Position numbers and translations under genes: made by a program
Assembly (NCBI RefSeq): GCF_007556815.1
Contig: NZ_CP041745.1
Coordinates: 3,883,001 to 3,947,000 of the forward strand
From: Paraburkholderia megapolitana
Lineage (GTDB): Bacteria > Pseudomonadota > Gammaproteobacteria > Burkholderiales > Burkholderiaceae
DNA: 64,000 bases
Direction: 5' to 3'
In this document: positions 1 to 9,075 of the stretch, in pieces
Layout of the letters: each line of letters opens with the position of its first letter
How positions within the stretch are numbered: the stretch's first letter is position 1
Notes under the pieces: model-generated
The model's input: the letters and a program-made list of their open reading frames with translations, nothing else
What the model was told of the DNA's origin: nothing
Databases searched by the model: none

Positions 1-2
1 AC

Positions 3-290
3 AACCCGAAGGAAGTCGCGATCTATCTGCTCAACGCGAACATGCAGTACGACGTATCGGAAACACGGCATTTCGCTGGCCGCGGCGACGTCGAAACCTT
101 GAGCTTTCTGTGGCGCCCGACGAACGAAGAGCGAGACGCCGAGCCGGTCGGCATCCATGTCGCGCTTTACGACGCCGACGACCTGCGCGGTGCGGTGCGT
201 GCCGATGCGCGCGGCCGTCAGGCACGCGCGACTGCACAGACGGTACAGGCCCTGCTCGACGAAACCGGCGCTCCTCCCACCACTAACTAG
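3..290 (+). CDS. C-terminal end of an unrecognised protein (partial)
   Basis: This is an open frame that enters from the left edge and ends at a TAG at 288-290, giving about 95 C-terminal residues. It contains the stretches IYLLNANMQYDVSE and HVALYDADDLRGAVRADARG and ends in a short polar tail. I do not recognise the family and assign no function. Only 10 bases separate it from the TlpA-like gene, so the two are probably cotranscribed. The frame has the G/C-rich third positions of its neighbours, which supports a real gene. The N-terminus, and any signal peptide or domain there, is outside the window. Confidence 0.6.
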   Translation, partial: NPKEVAIYLLNANMQYDVSETRHFAGRGDVETLSFLWRPTNEERDAEPVGIHVALYDADDLRGAVRADARGRQARATAQTVQALLDETGAPPTTN

Positions 291-300
291 ACAGATATCG

Positions 301-852
301 ATGAACACCAGACGCATTTTCGCGTTCCTCGCCGTGGCGGCCATCGCCGTCGTCGGTGGCGTAACGGCCGGGCACTGGCTGCGCGGCGGAGCGGGTATCG
401 AATCGGCCGACGCCGCGTCGCCCTCCCAGGCGAATGCGGTCGCGCAGTTGTGGGCCGCGCCGGTTACGAGCGTCGACGGCAAGGCGCAATCGCTGAGCCT
501 CTATAAAGGCCACCCGGTCGTCATCAATTTCTGGGCTTCCTGGTGCGGCCCGTGTGTCGAAGAGATGCCGACGCTCGCGCAACTTCACCACCAGTACGCG
601 AAAAAAGGCATCCAGTTCGTCGGACTTGGCGTCGATTCCGATAAAAATGTGCAGGCTTTCCTGCAAAAGGTGCGGGTCGACTATCCGGTCTACGTGATCG
701 GTTTCGGTGGCGCCGACCTGGCACGCGCGTTCGGTAACATGGCGGGCGGCCTGCCTTTCACCGTGGTGATCGACGCAAAAGGCAATATCCGCTCGACAAA
801 ATTGGGGCAAATTCAGCCTAAAGAGCTGGAGCAAACGCTCGACGCGCTCTAG
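301..852 (+). CDS. TlpA/ResA-type membrane-anchored thioredoxin-like oxidoreductase
   Basis: The 183-residue product starts with a basic N-terminus and a hydrophobic segment (about residues 5-25), so it is probably a periplasmic protein held by an uncleaved anchor or a signal peptide. A thioredoxin fold follows, with the redox motif WCGPC at residues 81-85 inside NFWASWCGPC and a later GGLPFTVVID segment carrying the cis-proline loop. Members of this family (AhpC/TSA-Redoxin) act as thiol-disulfide reductases, often in cytochrome c maturation or disulfide repair. The exact partner cannot be told here. The open frame extends upstream to 157, but the ATG at 301 gives the signal-like N-terminus and avoids overlap with the preceding gene. 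Confidence 0.9.
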   Translation: MNTRRIFAFLAVAAIAVVGGVTAGHWLRGGAGIESADAASPSQANAVAQLWAAPVTSVDGKAQSLSLYKGHPVVINFWASWCGPCVEEMPTLAQLHHQYAKKGIQFVGLGVDSDKNVQAFLQKVRVDYPVYVIGFGGADLARAFGNMAGGLPFTVVIDAKGNIRSTKLGQIQPKELEQTLDAL

Positions 853-986
853 ATCTCATAATTTTTTATCGTCCAGTTATAGTCGGAACGCACTCGATTG
901 GCCGCAAATCGCCCGAAATTACCGGGAGATGAGGCTCTCGATGCACAGCGCAAGCAGGGCCGGATCGTCATGTCACGCAGGGAAAC

Positions 987-1016
987 TAGACAAATTTCTC
1001 TAATCAGCGCTAAAGT
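987..1016 (+). promoter_or_regulatory. Possible sigma70 promoter for aroQ
   Basis: TAGACA at 987-992 (5 of 6 to the -35 consensus) lies 18 bases before TAAAGT at 1011-1016 (4 of 6 to the -10), and the aroQ ATG follows 30 bases later. It sits in an AT-richer part of the 194-base gap after the TlpA-like gene. The match is modest and transcription could also come from upstream. Confidence 0.4.
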
Positions 1017-1046
1017 GCGCCCAATTCCACGGAAAACGAAGCGACC

Positions 1047-1502
1047 ATGACGCGACTGCTGGTACTGCACGGCCCTAACCTCAATCTTCTCGGTACCCGG
1101 GAACCCGAGGTCTATGGCCGTGTGACGCTCCCGCAGATCGATCAGGCGCTGGCCGACCGTGCAGCCGATGCTGGCGTGGAATTCACGTCGTTCCAGAGCA
1201 ACCACGAAGGTGCGCTGGTCGACCGGATCCAGTCTGCCAGGCTCGAAAAGACCGATTTCATTCTGATCAATCCCGCTGCCTACACGCATACCAGCGTGGC
1301 AATTCGGGACGCACTGGCGGGGGTCGGCATTCCGTTCGTCGAGATTCATCTGTCGAACGTGCATCGCCGCGAACCGTTCCGGCATCACTCGTATCTCTCG
1401 GACCAGGCTGAAGGCGTGATTTGCGGCCTCGGCTGGAAGGGATATCTGTACGCACTCGAATTCGCGCTCGACCGGCTTGCCGCCGGTACGCAGCACGGCT
1501 GA
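1047..1502 (+). CDS. aroQ: Type II 3-dehydroquinate dehydratase
   Basis: The 151-residue product converts 3-dehydroquinate to 3-dehydroshikimate in the cytosolic shikimate pathway. It has the type II signature [18 protein letters not shown] at residues 7-24, with the catalytic tyrosine at residue 23 and the flexible-loop arginine at 18. The later segments [17 protein letters not shown] and [18 protein letters not shown] carry the substrate-binding asparagine and the catalytic histidine region. Length is normal for the dodecameric type II enzyme. The gene lies 71 bases before accB, an arrangement common in proteobacteria. Confidence 0.97.
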   Translation: MTRLLVLHGPNLNLLGTREPEVYGRVTLPQIDQALADRAADAGVEFTSFQSNHEGALVDRIQSARLEKTDFILINPAAYTHTSVAIRDALAGVGIPFVEIHLSNVHRREPFRHHSYLSDQAEGVICGLGWKGYLYALEFALDRLAAGTQHG

Positions 1503-1573
1503 TTCCAGACCGCTCTATTCAGGATCGGCGACCGACGCCGCCGGTCCTCCACGCATTGAAAAGGGGATGCCCG

Positions 1574-2047
1574 ATGGATTTACGTAAACTGAAGACTCTG
1601 ATCGACCTCGTTTCCGAGTCCGGCATTTCGGAACTCGAAGTGACAGAAGGCGAAGGCAAGGTCCGCATCGTCAAGAATGCGGCACCGGTTTACCTCCAGC
1701 AGCCGTCCGCCTACGCACCGCAATATGCCGCCGCACCGCCCCCGGCACCGGGCGCAGTCGGCGACGCCGCTGCCGGCGCGGCACCGGCTACGCCGGCAGC
1801 CGCCGCACCGCAGGGTCATGTCGTGACCTCGCCGATGGTGGGCACGTTCTACCGCTCGCCGTCGCCGGGCTCCGATCCGTTCGTCCAGGTCGGCGACACG
1901 GTGAAGGAAGGCCAGACGCTGTGCATCATCGAAGCGATGAAGCTGCTGAACGAAATCGAATCCGACGCATCGGGCGTCATCAAGGAAATTCTCGTCGAGA
2001 ACGGGCAGGCGGTCGAATACGGCCAGCCGCTCTACGTGGTCGGCTGA
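1574..2047 (+). CDS. accB: Biotin carboxyl carrier protein of acetyl-CoA carboxylase
   Basis: The 157-residue protein carries the biotin that shuttles CO2 from AccC to the carboxyltransferase in the first step of fatty acid synthesis. The C-terminal biotinyl domain has the EAMKLLNE motif with the biotinylated lysine at residue 123 and the thumb segment [13 protein letters not shown] typical of bacterial AccB. A flexible Ala/Pro-rich linker covers about residues 36-80. An open frame continues upstream, but ATG 1574 with AAGGGG just ahead gives the conserved [13 protein letters not shown] start. It is paired with accC, 131 bases downstream. Confidence 0.97.
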   Translation: MDLRKLKTLIDLVSESGISELEVTEGEGKVRIVKNAAPVYLQQPSAYAPQYAAAPPPAPGAVGDAAAGAAPATPAAAAPQGHVVTSPMVGTFYRSPSPGSDPFVQVGDTVKEGQTLCIIEAMKLLNEIESDASGVIKEILVENGQAVEYGQPLYVVG

Positions 2048-2178
2048 CGCGGCGCGCGTTACAGCCGCCGTCCGCGCGCCCGCAGCTGTCCGGTGCGCGT
2101 CCGATCCTCTAAGGCTCTTGCGCGTGCCGCTCTTTCGCAAGACTCGCGCAGCGCCCATTGATGAGTCGAAAACCCGCT

Positions 2179-3546
2179 ATGTTTGAAAAAATCCTCATTG
2201 CCAACCGCGGCGAAATCGCGCTCCGTATCCAGCGCGCGTGCCGTGAGCTCGGCGTCAAGACGGTCGTCGTCTATTCGGAAGCCGACAAGGAAGCCAAGTA
2301 CGTGAAGCTCGCGGACGAGGCGGTGTGTATCGGCCCGGCCCCGTCGAACCTCAGTTATCTGAACATGCCGGCGCTGATCAGCGCGGCCGAAGTCACCGAC
2401 GCCGAAGCGATCCACCCGGGCTACGGCTTCCTGTCGGAGAACGCCGATTTCGCGGAACGCGTCGAGCAATCGGGCTTCGTGTTCATCGGCCCGCGGCCCG
2501 AGACGATCCGCCTGATGGGCGACAAGGTCTCCGCCAAGCAGACCATGATCAAGACCGGCGTACCGTGCGTGCCGGGTTCTGAAGGCGCGTTGCCTGAAGA
2601 TCCGAAGGAGATCGTGAAGATTGCGCGCACGGTCGGCTACCCGGTGATCATCAAGGCAGCGGGCGGCGGCGGCGGTCGCGGCATGCGCGTGGTGCACACG
2701 GAAGCGGCGCTCGTCAACGCGGTCATCATGACGCGCGAAGAAGCGGGCCGCGCGTTCGGCAATCCGCAGGTCTACATGGAGAAGTTCCTCGAGAACCCGC
2801 GGCACGTCGAAATCCAGATCCTCTCCGATTCGTTCAAGAACGCCGTATGGCTCGGCGAGCGCGACTGCTCGATGCAGCGTCGCCACCAGAAGGTGATCGA
2901 AGAAGCGCCGGCGCCGGGCATCGCGCGACGTCTGATCGAGCGTATCGGCGATCGCTGCGCCGACGCGTGCAAGAAGATGGGCTATCTCGGCGCGGGCACG
3001 TTCGAGTTTCTGTACGAGAACGGCGAGTTCTACTTCATCGAAATGAACACGCGCGTGCAGGTCGAACATCCGGTGACCGAACTGATCACCGGCGTCGACA
3101 TCGTGCAGGAACAGATCCGCATCGCGGCCGGCGAGAAGCTCTCGTTCCGCCAGCGCGATATCCAGTTCCGCGGCCATGCGATCGAATGCCGGATCAACGC
3201 CGAAGATCCGTTCAAGTTCACACCGTCGCCGGGACGTTTGACGTCGTGGCATATGCCGGGCGGCCCCGGCATCCGCGTCGATTCGCATGCGTACAACGGC
3301 TATTTTGTGCCGCCCAACTACGATTCGATGATCGGCAAGCTGATCGCCTACGGCGCGACACGCGACCAGGCAATCAGGCGGATGCGTATCGCGTTGTCGG
3401 AAATGGTCGTTGAAGGCATCCAGACCAACATCCCGCTGCATCGCGAGCTGATGCTGGACGCGAAGTTCGTCGAAGGCGGCACCAGCATCCATTACCTCGA
3501 AAACCGTCTCGCCGCGAAGCAGCAGGCAGCACCGGAAGAAGCGTGA
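2179..3546 (+). CDS. accC: Biotin carboxylase subunit of acetyl-CoA carboxylase
   Basis: The 455-residue ATP-grasp enzyme carboxylates biotin on AccB using ATP and bicarbonate. It begins with the family start [17 protein letters not shown], has the glycine-rich ATP loop [14 protein letters not shown], the [14 protein letters not shown] segment, and the catalytic stretch [14 protein letters not shown]. Length equals the usual AccC. Upstream ATG codons at 2158 and 2161 are in frame and would add up to seven residues, but the start at 2179 matches the family. The stop codon is 2 bases before the prmA ATG, so prmA is translationally close to accC. Confidence 0.97.
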   Translation: MFEKILIANRGEIALRIQRACRELGVKTVVVYSEADKEAKYVKLADEAVCIGPAPSNLSYLNMPALISAAEVTDAEAIHPGYGFLSENADFAERVEQSGFVFIGPRPETIRLMGDKVSAKQTMIKTGVPCVPGSEGALPEDPKEIVKIARTVGYPVIIKAAGGGGGRGMRVVHTEAALVNAVIMTREEAGRAFGNPQVYMEKFLENPRHVEIQILSDSFKNAVWLGERDCSMQRRHQKVIEEAPAPGIARRLIERIGDRCADACKKMGYLGAGTFEFLYENGEFYFIEMNTRVQVEHPVTELITGVDIVQEQIRIAAGEKLSFRQRDIQFRGHAIECRINAEDPFKFTPSPGRLTSWHMPGGPGIRVDSHAYNGYFVPPNYDSMIGKLIAYGATRDQAIRRMRIALSEMVVEGIQTNIPLHRELMLDAKFVEGGTSIHYLENRLAAKQQAAPEEA

Positions 3547-3548
3547 GC

Positions 3549-4451
3549 ATGAGCTACCGGGAACTGATCGTCGAGATGGAGCGGGAACGCGCCGAGGCGC
3601 TGTCCGACGCGCTGCTCGAACTGGGCGCGCTGTCGGTATCGGTGGAAGACGCCGACGCCGATACACCCGACGAACAGCCGCTCTTCGGCGAACCCGGTCT
3701 CACACCCGAGCGCAGTGCGTGGCAGCACTCGCGCGTGATCGCGCTGATGGCGCCCGAAGCCGAGCCGGCTGTCCTGCTGGCCGCTGCCGTCAATACACTT
3801 GAGCTCGCCACGACACCGCCGTTCACCGTGCGCGAGGTCGAAGAGCAGGACTGGGTACGCCTCACTCAGTCGCAGTTCGATCCGATCGCAATCGGCGAGC
3901 GCATCTGGGTCGTACCGTCGTGGCACGACGCGCCCGATCCGGACGCGCTCATTCTTGAGCTCGATCCGGGTCTCGCGTTCGGTACCGGCAGCCATCCCAC
4001 TACGCGACTCTGCATGGAATGGCTCGAGCAGGCCGTCAAGCCCGGGCAATCGGTGCTCGACTACGGCTGCGGCTCCGGCATCCTCGCGATACTCGCGAAA
4101 AAATGCGGCGCGGACCCGGTGTTCGGCATCGATATCGATCCGCAGGCCGTGGAATCCGCCCAGCACAACAGCGCGCGCAATCACGCGGACGTGACCTACG
4201 GCTTGCCCGACAACTGCCCGCCAGGCGAGTTCGACATCGTCGTTGCGAACATCCTGTCGAACCCGTTGAAGCTGATGGCGTCGATGTTGTCGTCGAAAGT
4301 CAGGCCCGCGGGACGGATCGCATTGTCCGGCGTTCTCGCGCGACAGGCCGACGAAGTCGCCCGCGCCTACCAGCCGTGGATCGACATCGAAGTCTGGCGC
4401 GAACACGAGGGCTGGGTATGCCTTGCAGGAACGCGCCGCGAAAGCCATTAG
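3549..4451 (+). CDS. prmA: Ribosomal protein L11 methyltransferase
   Basis: The 300-residue product is a SAM-dependent methyltransferase that methylates ribosomal protein L11. It shows the SAM-binding motif [19 protein letters not shown] followed by [12 protein letters not shown], and a motif [12 protein letters not shown] in place of NPPY-type sequences, all typical of PrmA. The N-terminal half is the acidic substrate-recognition domain ([20 protein letters not shown]). I chose the ATG at 3549; a GTG at 3543 overlaps the accC stop and would add two residues. The accB-accC-prmA order is characteristic of many proteobacteria. Confidence 0.95.
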   Translation: MSYRELIVEMERERAEALSDALLELGALSVSVEDADADTPDEQPLFGEPGLTPERSAWQHSRVIALMAPEAEPAVLLAAAVNTLELATTPPFTVREVEEQDWVRLTQSQFDPIAIGERIWVVPSWHDAPDPDALILELDPGLAFGTGSHPTTRLCMEWLEQAVKPGQSVLDYGCGSGILAILAKKCGADPVFGIDIDPQAVESAQHNSARNHADVTYGLPDNCPPGEFDIVVANILSNPLKLMASMLSSKVRPAGRIALSGVLARQADEVARAYQPWIDIEVWREHEGWVCLAGTRRESH

Positions 4452-4501
4452 AATAGGACGTATTGTTCACCTACCGGCCTTCTCAGGCTCCCCGGCTCGA
4501 T

Positions 4502-5716
4502 ATGCTCCTGGCAACGCGCTGTCCATTTTGCGAAACCGTCTTCCGGCTCCAGCCGGCACAGCTCGCGCTGCGTCGCGGTCTCGTTCGTTGCGGACACTGC
4601 CAGCAGGTATTCGACGCGACGAGCGGCCTGTATCAGCACGCTGAAGGCAGCGACTTTTCCACTGCTGTGCCGGTTGCTGCGGAAACTGCCGCGGCGCTGA
4701 CGTCGGGCGCCGGTATGCCGCAGGATGCGGCGGCGCCCGCGCCAATCGTTCTGTCCGCACCTGAAACGGACGCAGCCGGCACCCCGAACTTCCGCGCCGA
4801 AGCATGGAACCCCTGGGCGCCGGCGCCCGATGCAGCAGTCGACGAAAACCTGCTGCACGACGCGTCCACGGTGCAGTTCAATCCGGCGGTCGTCGTGCCG
4901 GGTGCCATTCCGTATGTACCGCAACCGCCAGCCGTCGAAAGCAGCCGGCTGCCGGACGTAGTGCCCTCTACCGCTCCCTTCGAAGGCAACCCGCAACCCG
5001 CTGCGGAACACGCAACGCTCAACCCCGAGCCGGTCGTCGTCCACGACACCAACGCCTGGCACGGCGCAGAACCCGAGCTCACCGAAGCATCGTCGTCGGC
5101 GTTACTCACGCAGCCTGCGCTCGACGGCGAACCGCATTTCGGTCCGACCTCCAGCGAGCCCTTCGCCACGGCGTTGCCGCAAGACAGCGGCGACCACTTC
5201 GCGGTTGTCCGCGAAACCCGGGCGGCCGCGCCGCGCCGGCTCGGCTGGCGGATTCTCGGTAGCCTCCTGGCGCTCGCCCTGCTCGTGCTGCTGCTCGCCC
5301 AGCTCGCGTGGTGGCAACGCGAAACGGTGATGGTCTACTGGCCGCAGTCGCAGGCACTGTACAGGCAGGCCTGCGCGCAACTCGGCTGCACGGTGGCCGC
5401 GCCGCGCGACATCGACGGTTTGCAGGTCGAACCTTCCGATCTGCGCCAGGTGGACGGTCCGCACCGCCTCGAACTGAAGATGCCGCTGCACAATCGCTTC
5501 AACGTCGCGCTCGCTTATCCGGCCATCGAACTCACGCTGCTCGACGCGCAAAACAACGTGGCCGTACGGCGTATCCTGTGGCCTCAAGATTATGTGAAGC
5601 CGGGCACGCCGATCGCCGCCGGTCTGCCGCCGCGCACGACGCAAACGATGATCGTGCATCTCGACACCGGCAATGCAGTTGCAACGAATTTCCGCGTCCA
5701 GATCTTTTACCCGTGA
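4502..5716 (+). CDS. Zinc-ribbon, DUF3426-type membrane protein
   Basis: The 404-residue product has an N-terminal MJ0042-type zinc ribbon with cysteines at 7, 10, 30 and 33 (CPFC and CGHC). A long low-complexity linker rich in Ala, Pro and acidic residues follows. One transmembrane helix lies at about residues 246-272 (ILGSLLALALLVLLLAQLAWW), and the C-terminal domain of about 130 residues resembles DUF3426. The layout suggests a cytoplasmic zinc finger tethered to the inner membrane with the DUF3426 domain in the periplasm. The function of this family is not established. It follows prmA by 50 bases, as in other Burkholderiales. The open frame reaches TTG 4463, but ATG 4502 puts the zinc ribbon at the terminus. 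Confidence 0.85.
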   Translation: MLLATRCPFCETVFRLQPAQLALRRGLVRCGHCQQVFDATSGLYQHAEGSDFSTAVPVAAETAAALTSGAGMPQDAAAPAPIVLSAPETDAAGTPNFRAEAWNPWAPAPDAAVDENLLHDASTVQFNPAVVVPGAIPYVPQPPAVESSRLPDVVPSTAPFEGNPQPAAEHATLNPEPVVVHDTNAWHGAEPELTEASSSALLTQPALDGEPHFGPTSSEPFATALPQDSGDHFAVVRETRAAAPRRLGWRILGSLLALALLVLLLAQLAWWQRETVMVYWPQSQALYRQACAQLGCTVAAPRDIDGLQVEPSDLRQVDGPHRLELKMPLHNRFNVALAYPAIELTLLDAQNNVAVRRILWPQDYVKPGTPIAAGLPPRTTQTMIVHLDTGNAVATNFRVQIFYP

Positions 5717-5806
5717 CGCATCTTTCGCAGCCTCGCATGCTTGGCTCTGCCGGGTCAGCGCAGGCTCGTTTTCCGTTCAATCCCTGAGTTATTTTCGGAG
5801 CACAAC

Positions 5807-6307
5807 ATGAGTCAAGTCACGCTGGGTGGCAACCCGATCGAAGTAGCCGGCACGTTCCCGTCCACTGGCCAGAAGGCGCCCGCCTTCTCGCTCGTCGGCA
5901 AGGATCTGAAGCCGGTCTCGCTGGCCGACTTCGCCGGCAAGCGCAAGGTACTGAACATCGTCCCGAGCCTCGACACGCCGACCTGCGCCACGTCGACACG
6001 CAAGTTCAACGAAGCCGCGGCGAAGCTGTCGAACACCGCCGTGATCGTCGTGTCCGGCGATCTGCCGTTTGCGGCGTCGCGTTTCTGCACGACCGAAGGC
6101 ATCGAGAACGTCGTGACGGCTTCGACGTTCCGCGGTCACGAGTTCGCCCAGGCGTATGGCGTCGACGTCACGAGCGGCCCGTTGACGGGCCTGACGGCAC
6201 GCGCTGTCGTCGTCATCGATGAAAACGACCAGGTCGTGCACGCGGAGCTCGTCGGCGAAATCAAGAACGAGCCCAACTACGACGCAGCGCTCAGCGCGCT
6301 GAAGTAA
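5807..6307 (+). CDS. tpx: Thiol peroxidase (atypical 2-Cys peroxiredoxin)
   Basis: The 166-residue enzyme reduces hydrogen peroxide and alkyl hydroperoxides with electrons from thioredoxin. The peroxidatic cysteine is residue 60 in [14 protein letters not shown] and the resolving cysteine is residue 94 in [10 protein letters not shown], the spacing expected of Tpx. The N-terminus [15 protein letters not shown] is typical. A GGAG element at 5797-5800 lies 6 bases before the ATG and fixes the start. It is a stand-alone gene, 90 bases after the DUF3426 gene and 91 before the kinase. Confidence 0.96.
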   Translation: MSQVTLGGNPIEVAGTFPSTGQKAPAFSLVGKDLKPVSLADFAGKRKVLNIVPSLDTPTCATSTRKFNEAAAKLSNTAVIVVSGDLPFAASRFCTTEGIENVVTASTFRGHEFAQAYGVDVTSGPLTGLTARAVVVIDENDQVVHAELVGEIKNEPNYDAALSALK

Positions 6308-6398
6308 GCTCACTACCGGACACGATCACGCGCCGCGCCCTTTCGCGCGGCGCTTTCACATCGCCGTCCTCTCTTCGATTTCTACAGGAACGTTCGCC

Positions 6399-7337
6399 TT
6401 GGCTACGCTGATTTGCGGCTCGATTGCCTACGACATCATCATGAACTTCGAGGGCCGGTTTCGGGAGCACATCCTGCCCGACCAGGTCCACATCCTGAAC
6501 GTCAGCTTCCTCGTGCCGACGATGCGCCGCGAGTTCGGCGGCTGTGCCGGCAATATCGGCTATTCGCTGCATCTGCTGGGCGGCGACGCGAAGATCATGG
6601 GCACGGTCGGTGCCGCCGACGCGCAGTCCTATATCGACCGGCTGGACCGCCTTGGGCTATCGAAGGAGTACGTACGGGTGCTGCCCGATACGTACACCGC
6701 CCAGGCGATGATCAGCACCGATCTCGACAACAACCAGATCACGGCGTTTCACCCGGGCGCGATGATGCAGTCGCACGTGAACCGCGTCGACGAAACACAA
6801 GGCATCACGCTCGGCATCGTCGCGCCGGACGGCTTCGACGGGATGGTCCAGCACGCCGAGCAGTTCGCGGCTACCGGCGTACCGTTCATTTTCGATCCGG
6901 GCCAGGGCTTGCCGCTCTTCGACGGCGCGTCGCTGCGCCGCATGATTGAACTTGCCTCGTATGTTGCTGTCAACGATTACGAAGCTAAACTGGTAAGTAG
7001 CCGGACAGGCTGGTCGATAGAAGAAATTGCTGGCCGCGTCGAGGCGCTGATCGTCACGCTGGGCGAGAACGGATCGCAGATCCATCATTCGGGGCGTATC
7101 GAAGACATTCCGGCGGTCACCGCACAGCGCGTGCTCGATCCGACCGGGTGCGGAGATGCCTTCCGTGGCGGCCTGCTGTACGGGATCGAGCGGAACCTGG
7201 GCTGGGCGACTACCGGCCGTCTGGCGAGCCTGATGGGCGCACTCAAGATCGAAACTCAGGGCCCGCAAACCTACGCGCCATCGCGCGCGGAGATCAATCA
7301 ACGATTCAAGCAGGCGTTTGGTTACGACCTGCCGTAA
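6399..7337 (+). CDS. PfkB/ribokinase-family kinase, probably a nucleoside kinase
   Basis: The 312-residue product has the PfkB fold: the N-terminal start ATLICGSIAYDIIMNF, the glycine-rich FGGCAGNIGYSLHLLGGDA segment that binds substrate, and the C-terminal signature DPTGCGDAFRGGLLYG near residues 247-262 with the anion hole and catalytic aspartate. Family members phosphorylate sugars or nucleosides with ATP. The FGGCAGNIGYSL region resembles adenosine/nucleoside kinases more than ribokinase, but I cannot fix the substrate. Translation probably starts at TTG 6399 after AGGA at 6386-6389, since the first ATG (6441) would remove the first beta strand. The frame is intact. Confidence 0.85.
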   Translation: MATLICGSIAYDIIMNFEGRFREHILPDQVHILNVSFLVPTMRREFGGCAGNIGYSLHLLGGDAKIMGTVGAADAQSYIDRLDRLGLSKEYVRVLPDTYTAQAMISTDLDNNQITAFHPGAMMQSHVNRVDETQGITLGIVAPDGFDGMVQHAEQFAATGVPFIFDPGQGLPLFDGASLRRMIELASYVAVNDYEAKLVSSRTGWSIEEIAGRVEALIVTLGENGSQIHHSGRIEDIPAVTAQRVLDPTGCGDAFRGGLLYGIERNLGWATTGRLASLMGALKIETQGPQTYAPSRAEINQRFKQAFGYDLP

Positions 7338-7386
7338 TTCGAGCGGGCACTTCAATGCCCGTTCGGCGTTTATCTGGAGTATGGGA

Positions 7387-7863
7387 ATGAAAACAACGAA
7401 TCGCCTCGTAGTGGCCGCAATCGTCGTCGGCACGCTCGCCATGTCGGGGTGCGCCTACAACAGCAGTTCGGCCGACGTGTACACCGCATCGCAGGCACAA
7501 CGCGAAGAGACGGTCCGCATGGGCGTCGTCGACAGCGTGCGTGCAGTGCGCATCAGTTCCAACAACGGCCAGCCTAGCGGGCTCGGCGCACTCGGTGGCG
7601 GCGCGCTCGGCGCCGTGGCCGGCAGCGCGATCGGCGGCGGCCGTGGTTCGATCGTGACGGGCATCATCGGCGGTCTCGCCGGTGCGGTGGCCGGCAACGC
7701 CATCGAGAACGGTGTCGCCGTGCACAACGGCGTCGAAATCACCGTGCGTCTCGACAACGGCGATATCCGTGCGATCACCCAGAGCGCCAACGGCGAGATC
7801 TTCCAGGCCGGCGATCGCGTCCGTCTGCTCTCAAGCGGCGGCGTCACGCGCGTCACGCACTAA
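7387..7863 (+). CDS. Glycine-zipper outer-membrane lipoprotein (17 kDa antigen/SlyB-like)
   Basis: The 158-residue product has a lipoprotein signal peptide ending in LAMSGC (lipidated cysteine near residue 22). A glycine-zipper segment follows (GALGGGALGAVAGSAIGGG and GIIGGLAGAVAGNAIE), then a small C-terminal domain with ITVRLDNGDIRAITQ. This matches the Gly-zipper_2TM or Rickettsia 17 kDa antigen group, which lie in the outer membrane and are linked to envelope integrity. GGAG at 7375-7378 is 8 bases before ATG 7387. An ATG at 7381 is in frame but too close to that site. A terminator follows at 7903. Confidence 0.88.
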   Translation: MKTTNRLVVAAIVVGTLAMSGCAYNSSSADVYTASQAQREETVRMGVVDSVRAVRISSNNGQPSGLGALGGGALGAVAGSAIGGGRGSIVTGIIGGLAGAVAGNAIENGVAVHNGVEITVRLDNGDIRAITQSANGEIFQAGDRVRLLSSGGVTRVTH

Positions 7864-7902
7864 ACTGGTTTTCCCCTAACCGCAGTACGCTGCGGCGACC
7901 TC

Positions 7903-7938
7903 AAAGCGCATGCGCTCCCCTGTGCATGCGCTTTTTTT
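7903..7938 (+). terminator. Rho-independent terminator after the glycine-zipper lipoprotein gene
   Basis: An 11-bp perfect stem (AAAGCGCATGC at 7903-7913 with GCATGCGCTTT at 7924-7934) and a 10-base loop is followed by a T tract to 7938. It lies 40 bases after the lipoprotein stop codon. Confidence 0.88.
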
Positions 7939-7986
7939 CGCGCGTCGTTTTACCTCGACGCGTTGTGCCGCGTGCAAAACCAGGGC

Positions 7987-8023
7987 GAAAAAAATCCCGT
8001 CACCGGTCGCCCGGTAACGGGAT
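7987..8023 (-). terminator. Rho-independent terminator of the histone H1-like gene
   Basis: Read on the minus strand, ATCCCGTTACCGG pairs with CCGGTGACGGGAT around a GCGA loop, with one non-Watson-Crick position, and a run of seven T follows. It is 65-100 bases beyond the H1-like stop codon and faces the plus-strand terminator at 7903-7938. Confidence 0.85.
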
Positions 8024-8024
8024 G

Positions 8025-8072
8025 GATGACTGAGTAGCGCTACTCAATCATCGACACATCGCGATGTGTCGA
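8025..8072. repeat. Two adjacent palindromes downstream of the histone H1-like gene
   Basis: TGAGTAGCGCTACTCA at 8031-8046 is a perfect 16-bp palindrome that extends to 8025-8052 with one mismatch per arm. It is followed directly by a second perfect palindrome of 22 bp at 8051-8072 built on GACACATCGCGATGTGTC. Together with the terminator at 7987-8023 they form three consecutive hairpin-capable units in about 85 bases, between the H1-like stop codon (8088) and the T tract. They could be mRNA 3'-end stability structures or protein sites. Confidence 0.8.
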
Positions 8073-8087
8073 ATCGCTACAGCGCTG

Positions 8088-8633
<546 letters not shown>

Positions 8634-9075
8634 CATGTGCTCCTTCAGGTTTTCAGATGAGGTTCAAACTACACACCCTTCGTCAAAACCCGCTTCTCGC
8701 TGGCGCTTCTCAAGGCGCGCGCTGCGAAGCGGGCTATTCATCGGCGTACGCAGGTGCTGCGCGCTTACGCTAATGAATACGGTAAGGCGCACCGTGCCTG
8801 AAGGCACCGTGCGCCAAGTCCACTCAGCGTCCGTTCCGGACGCCGGCAATCGCTTGATCGTGCCGCCGGCTCGCAAGCCAGCGGCGTTTTCCGGGGGGAA
8901 GTTTGCCCATCCCATTGAAGGGCTCGCAAAGTGCCTGTCATGTTTGTGGGCCGATAAGGCACCGGGCATGCTTTGCATCAGGCGTTCCTGCTCCTAACGT
9001 CGTGTGCCGGCACGGCGCGCTCGCGCCATTGGGCCGGCATCCCCATCGATGATTCCTGCCGCGAAGGGCTGTGGG
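8634..9075. other. Gap between nrdB and the H1-like gene, no gene seen
   Basis: This 442-base stretch holds the H1-like ribosome-binding site at its left end, an inverted repeat at 8689-8733 (CCCGCTTC/GAAGCGGG), and a perfect 13-bp hairpin at 8786-8815. Open frames here (for example 104 codons at 8664-8978 on the minus strand) have no start signal, domain or protein-like composition that I can support. It probably contains the 3' end of the nrdB transcript and the H1-like promoter. Confidence 0.5.
8786..8815. repeat. Perfect 13-bp inverted repeat between nrdB and the H1-like gene
   Basis: GGCGCACCGTGCC at 8786-8798 and GGCACCGTGCGCC at 8803-8815 are exact reverse complements around a TGAA loop. 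On the minus strand it lies about 260 bases beyond the nrdB stop and is not followed by a proper T tract, so it may be a processing or stability hairpin, or a factor-dependent terminator, rather than a classic terminator. Confidence 0.75.
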
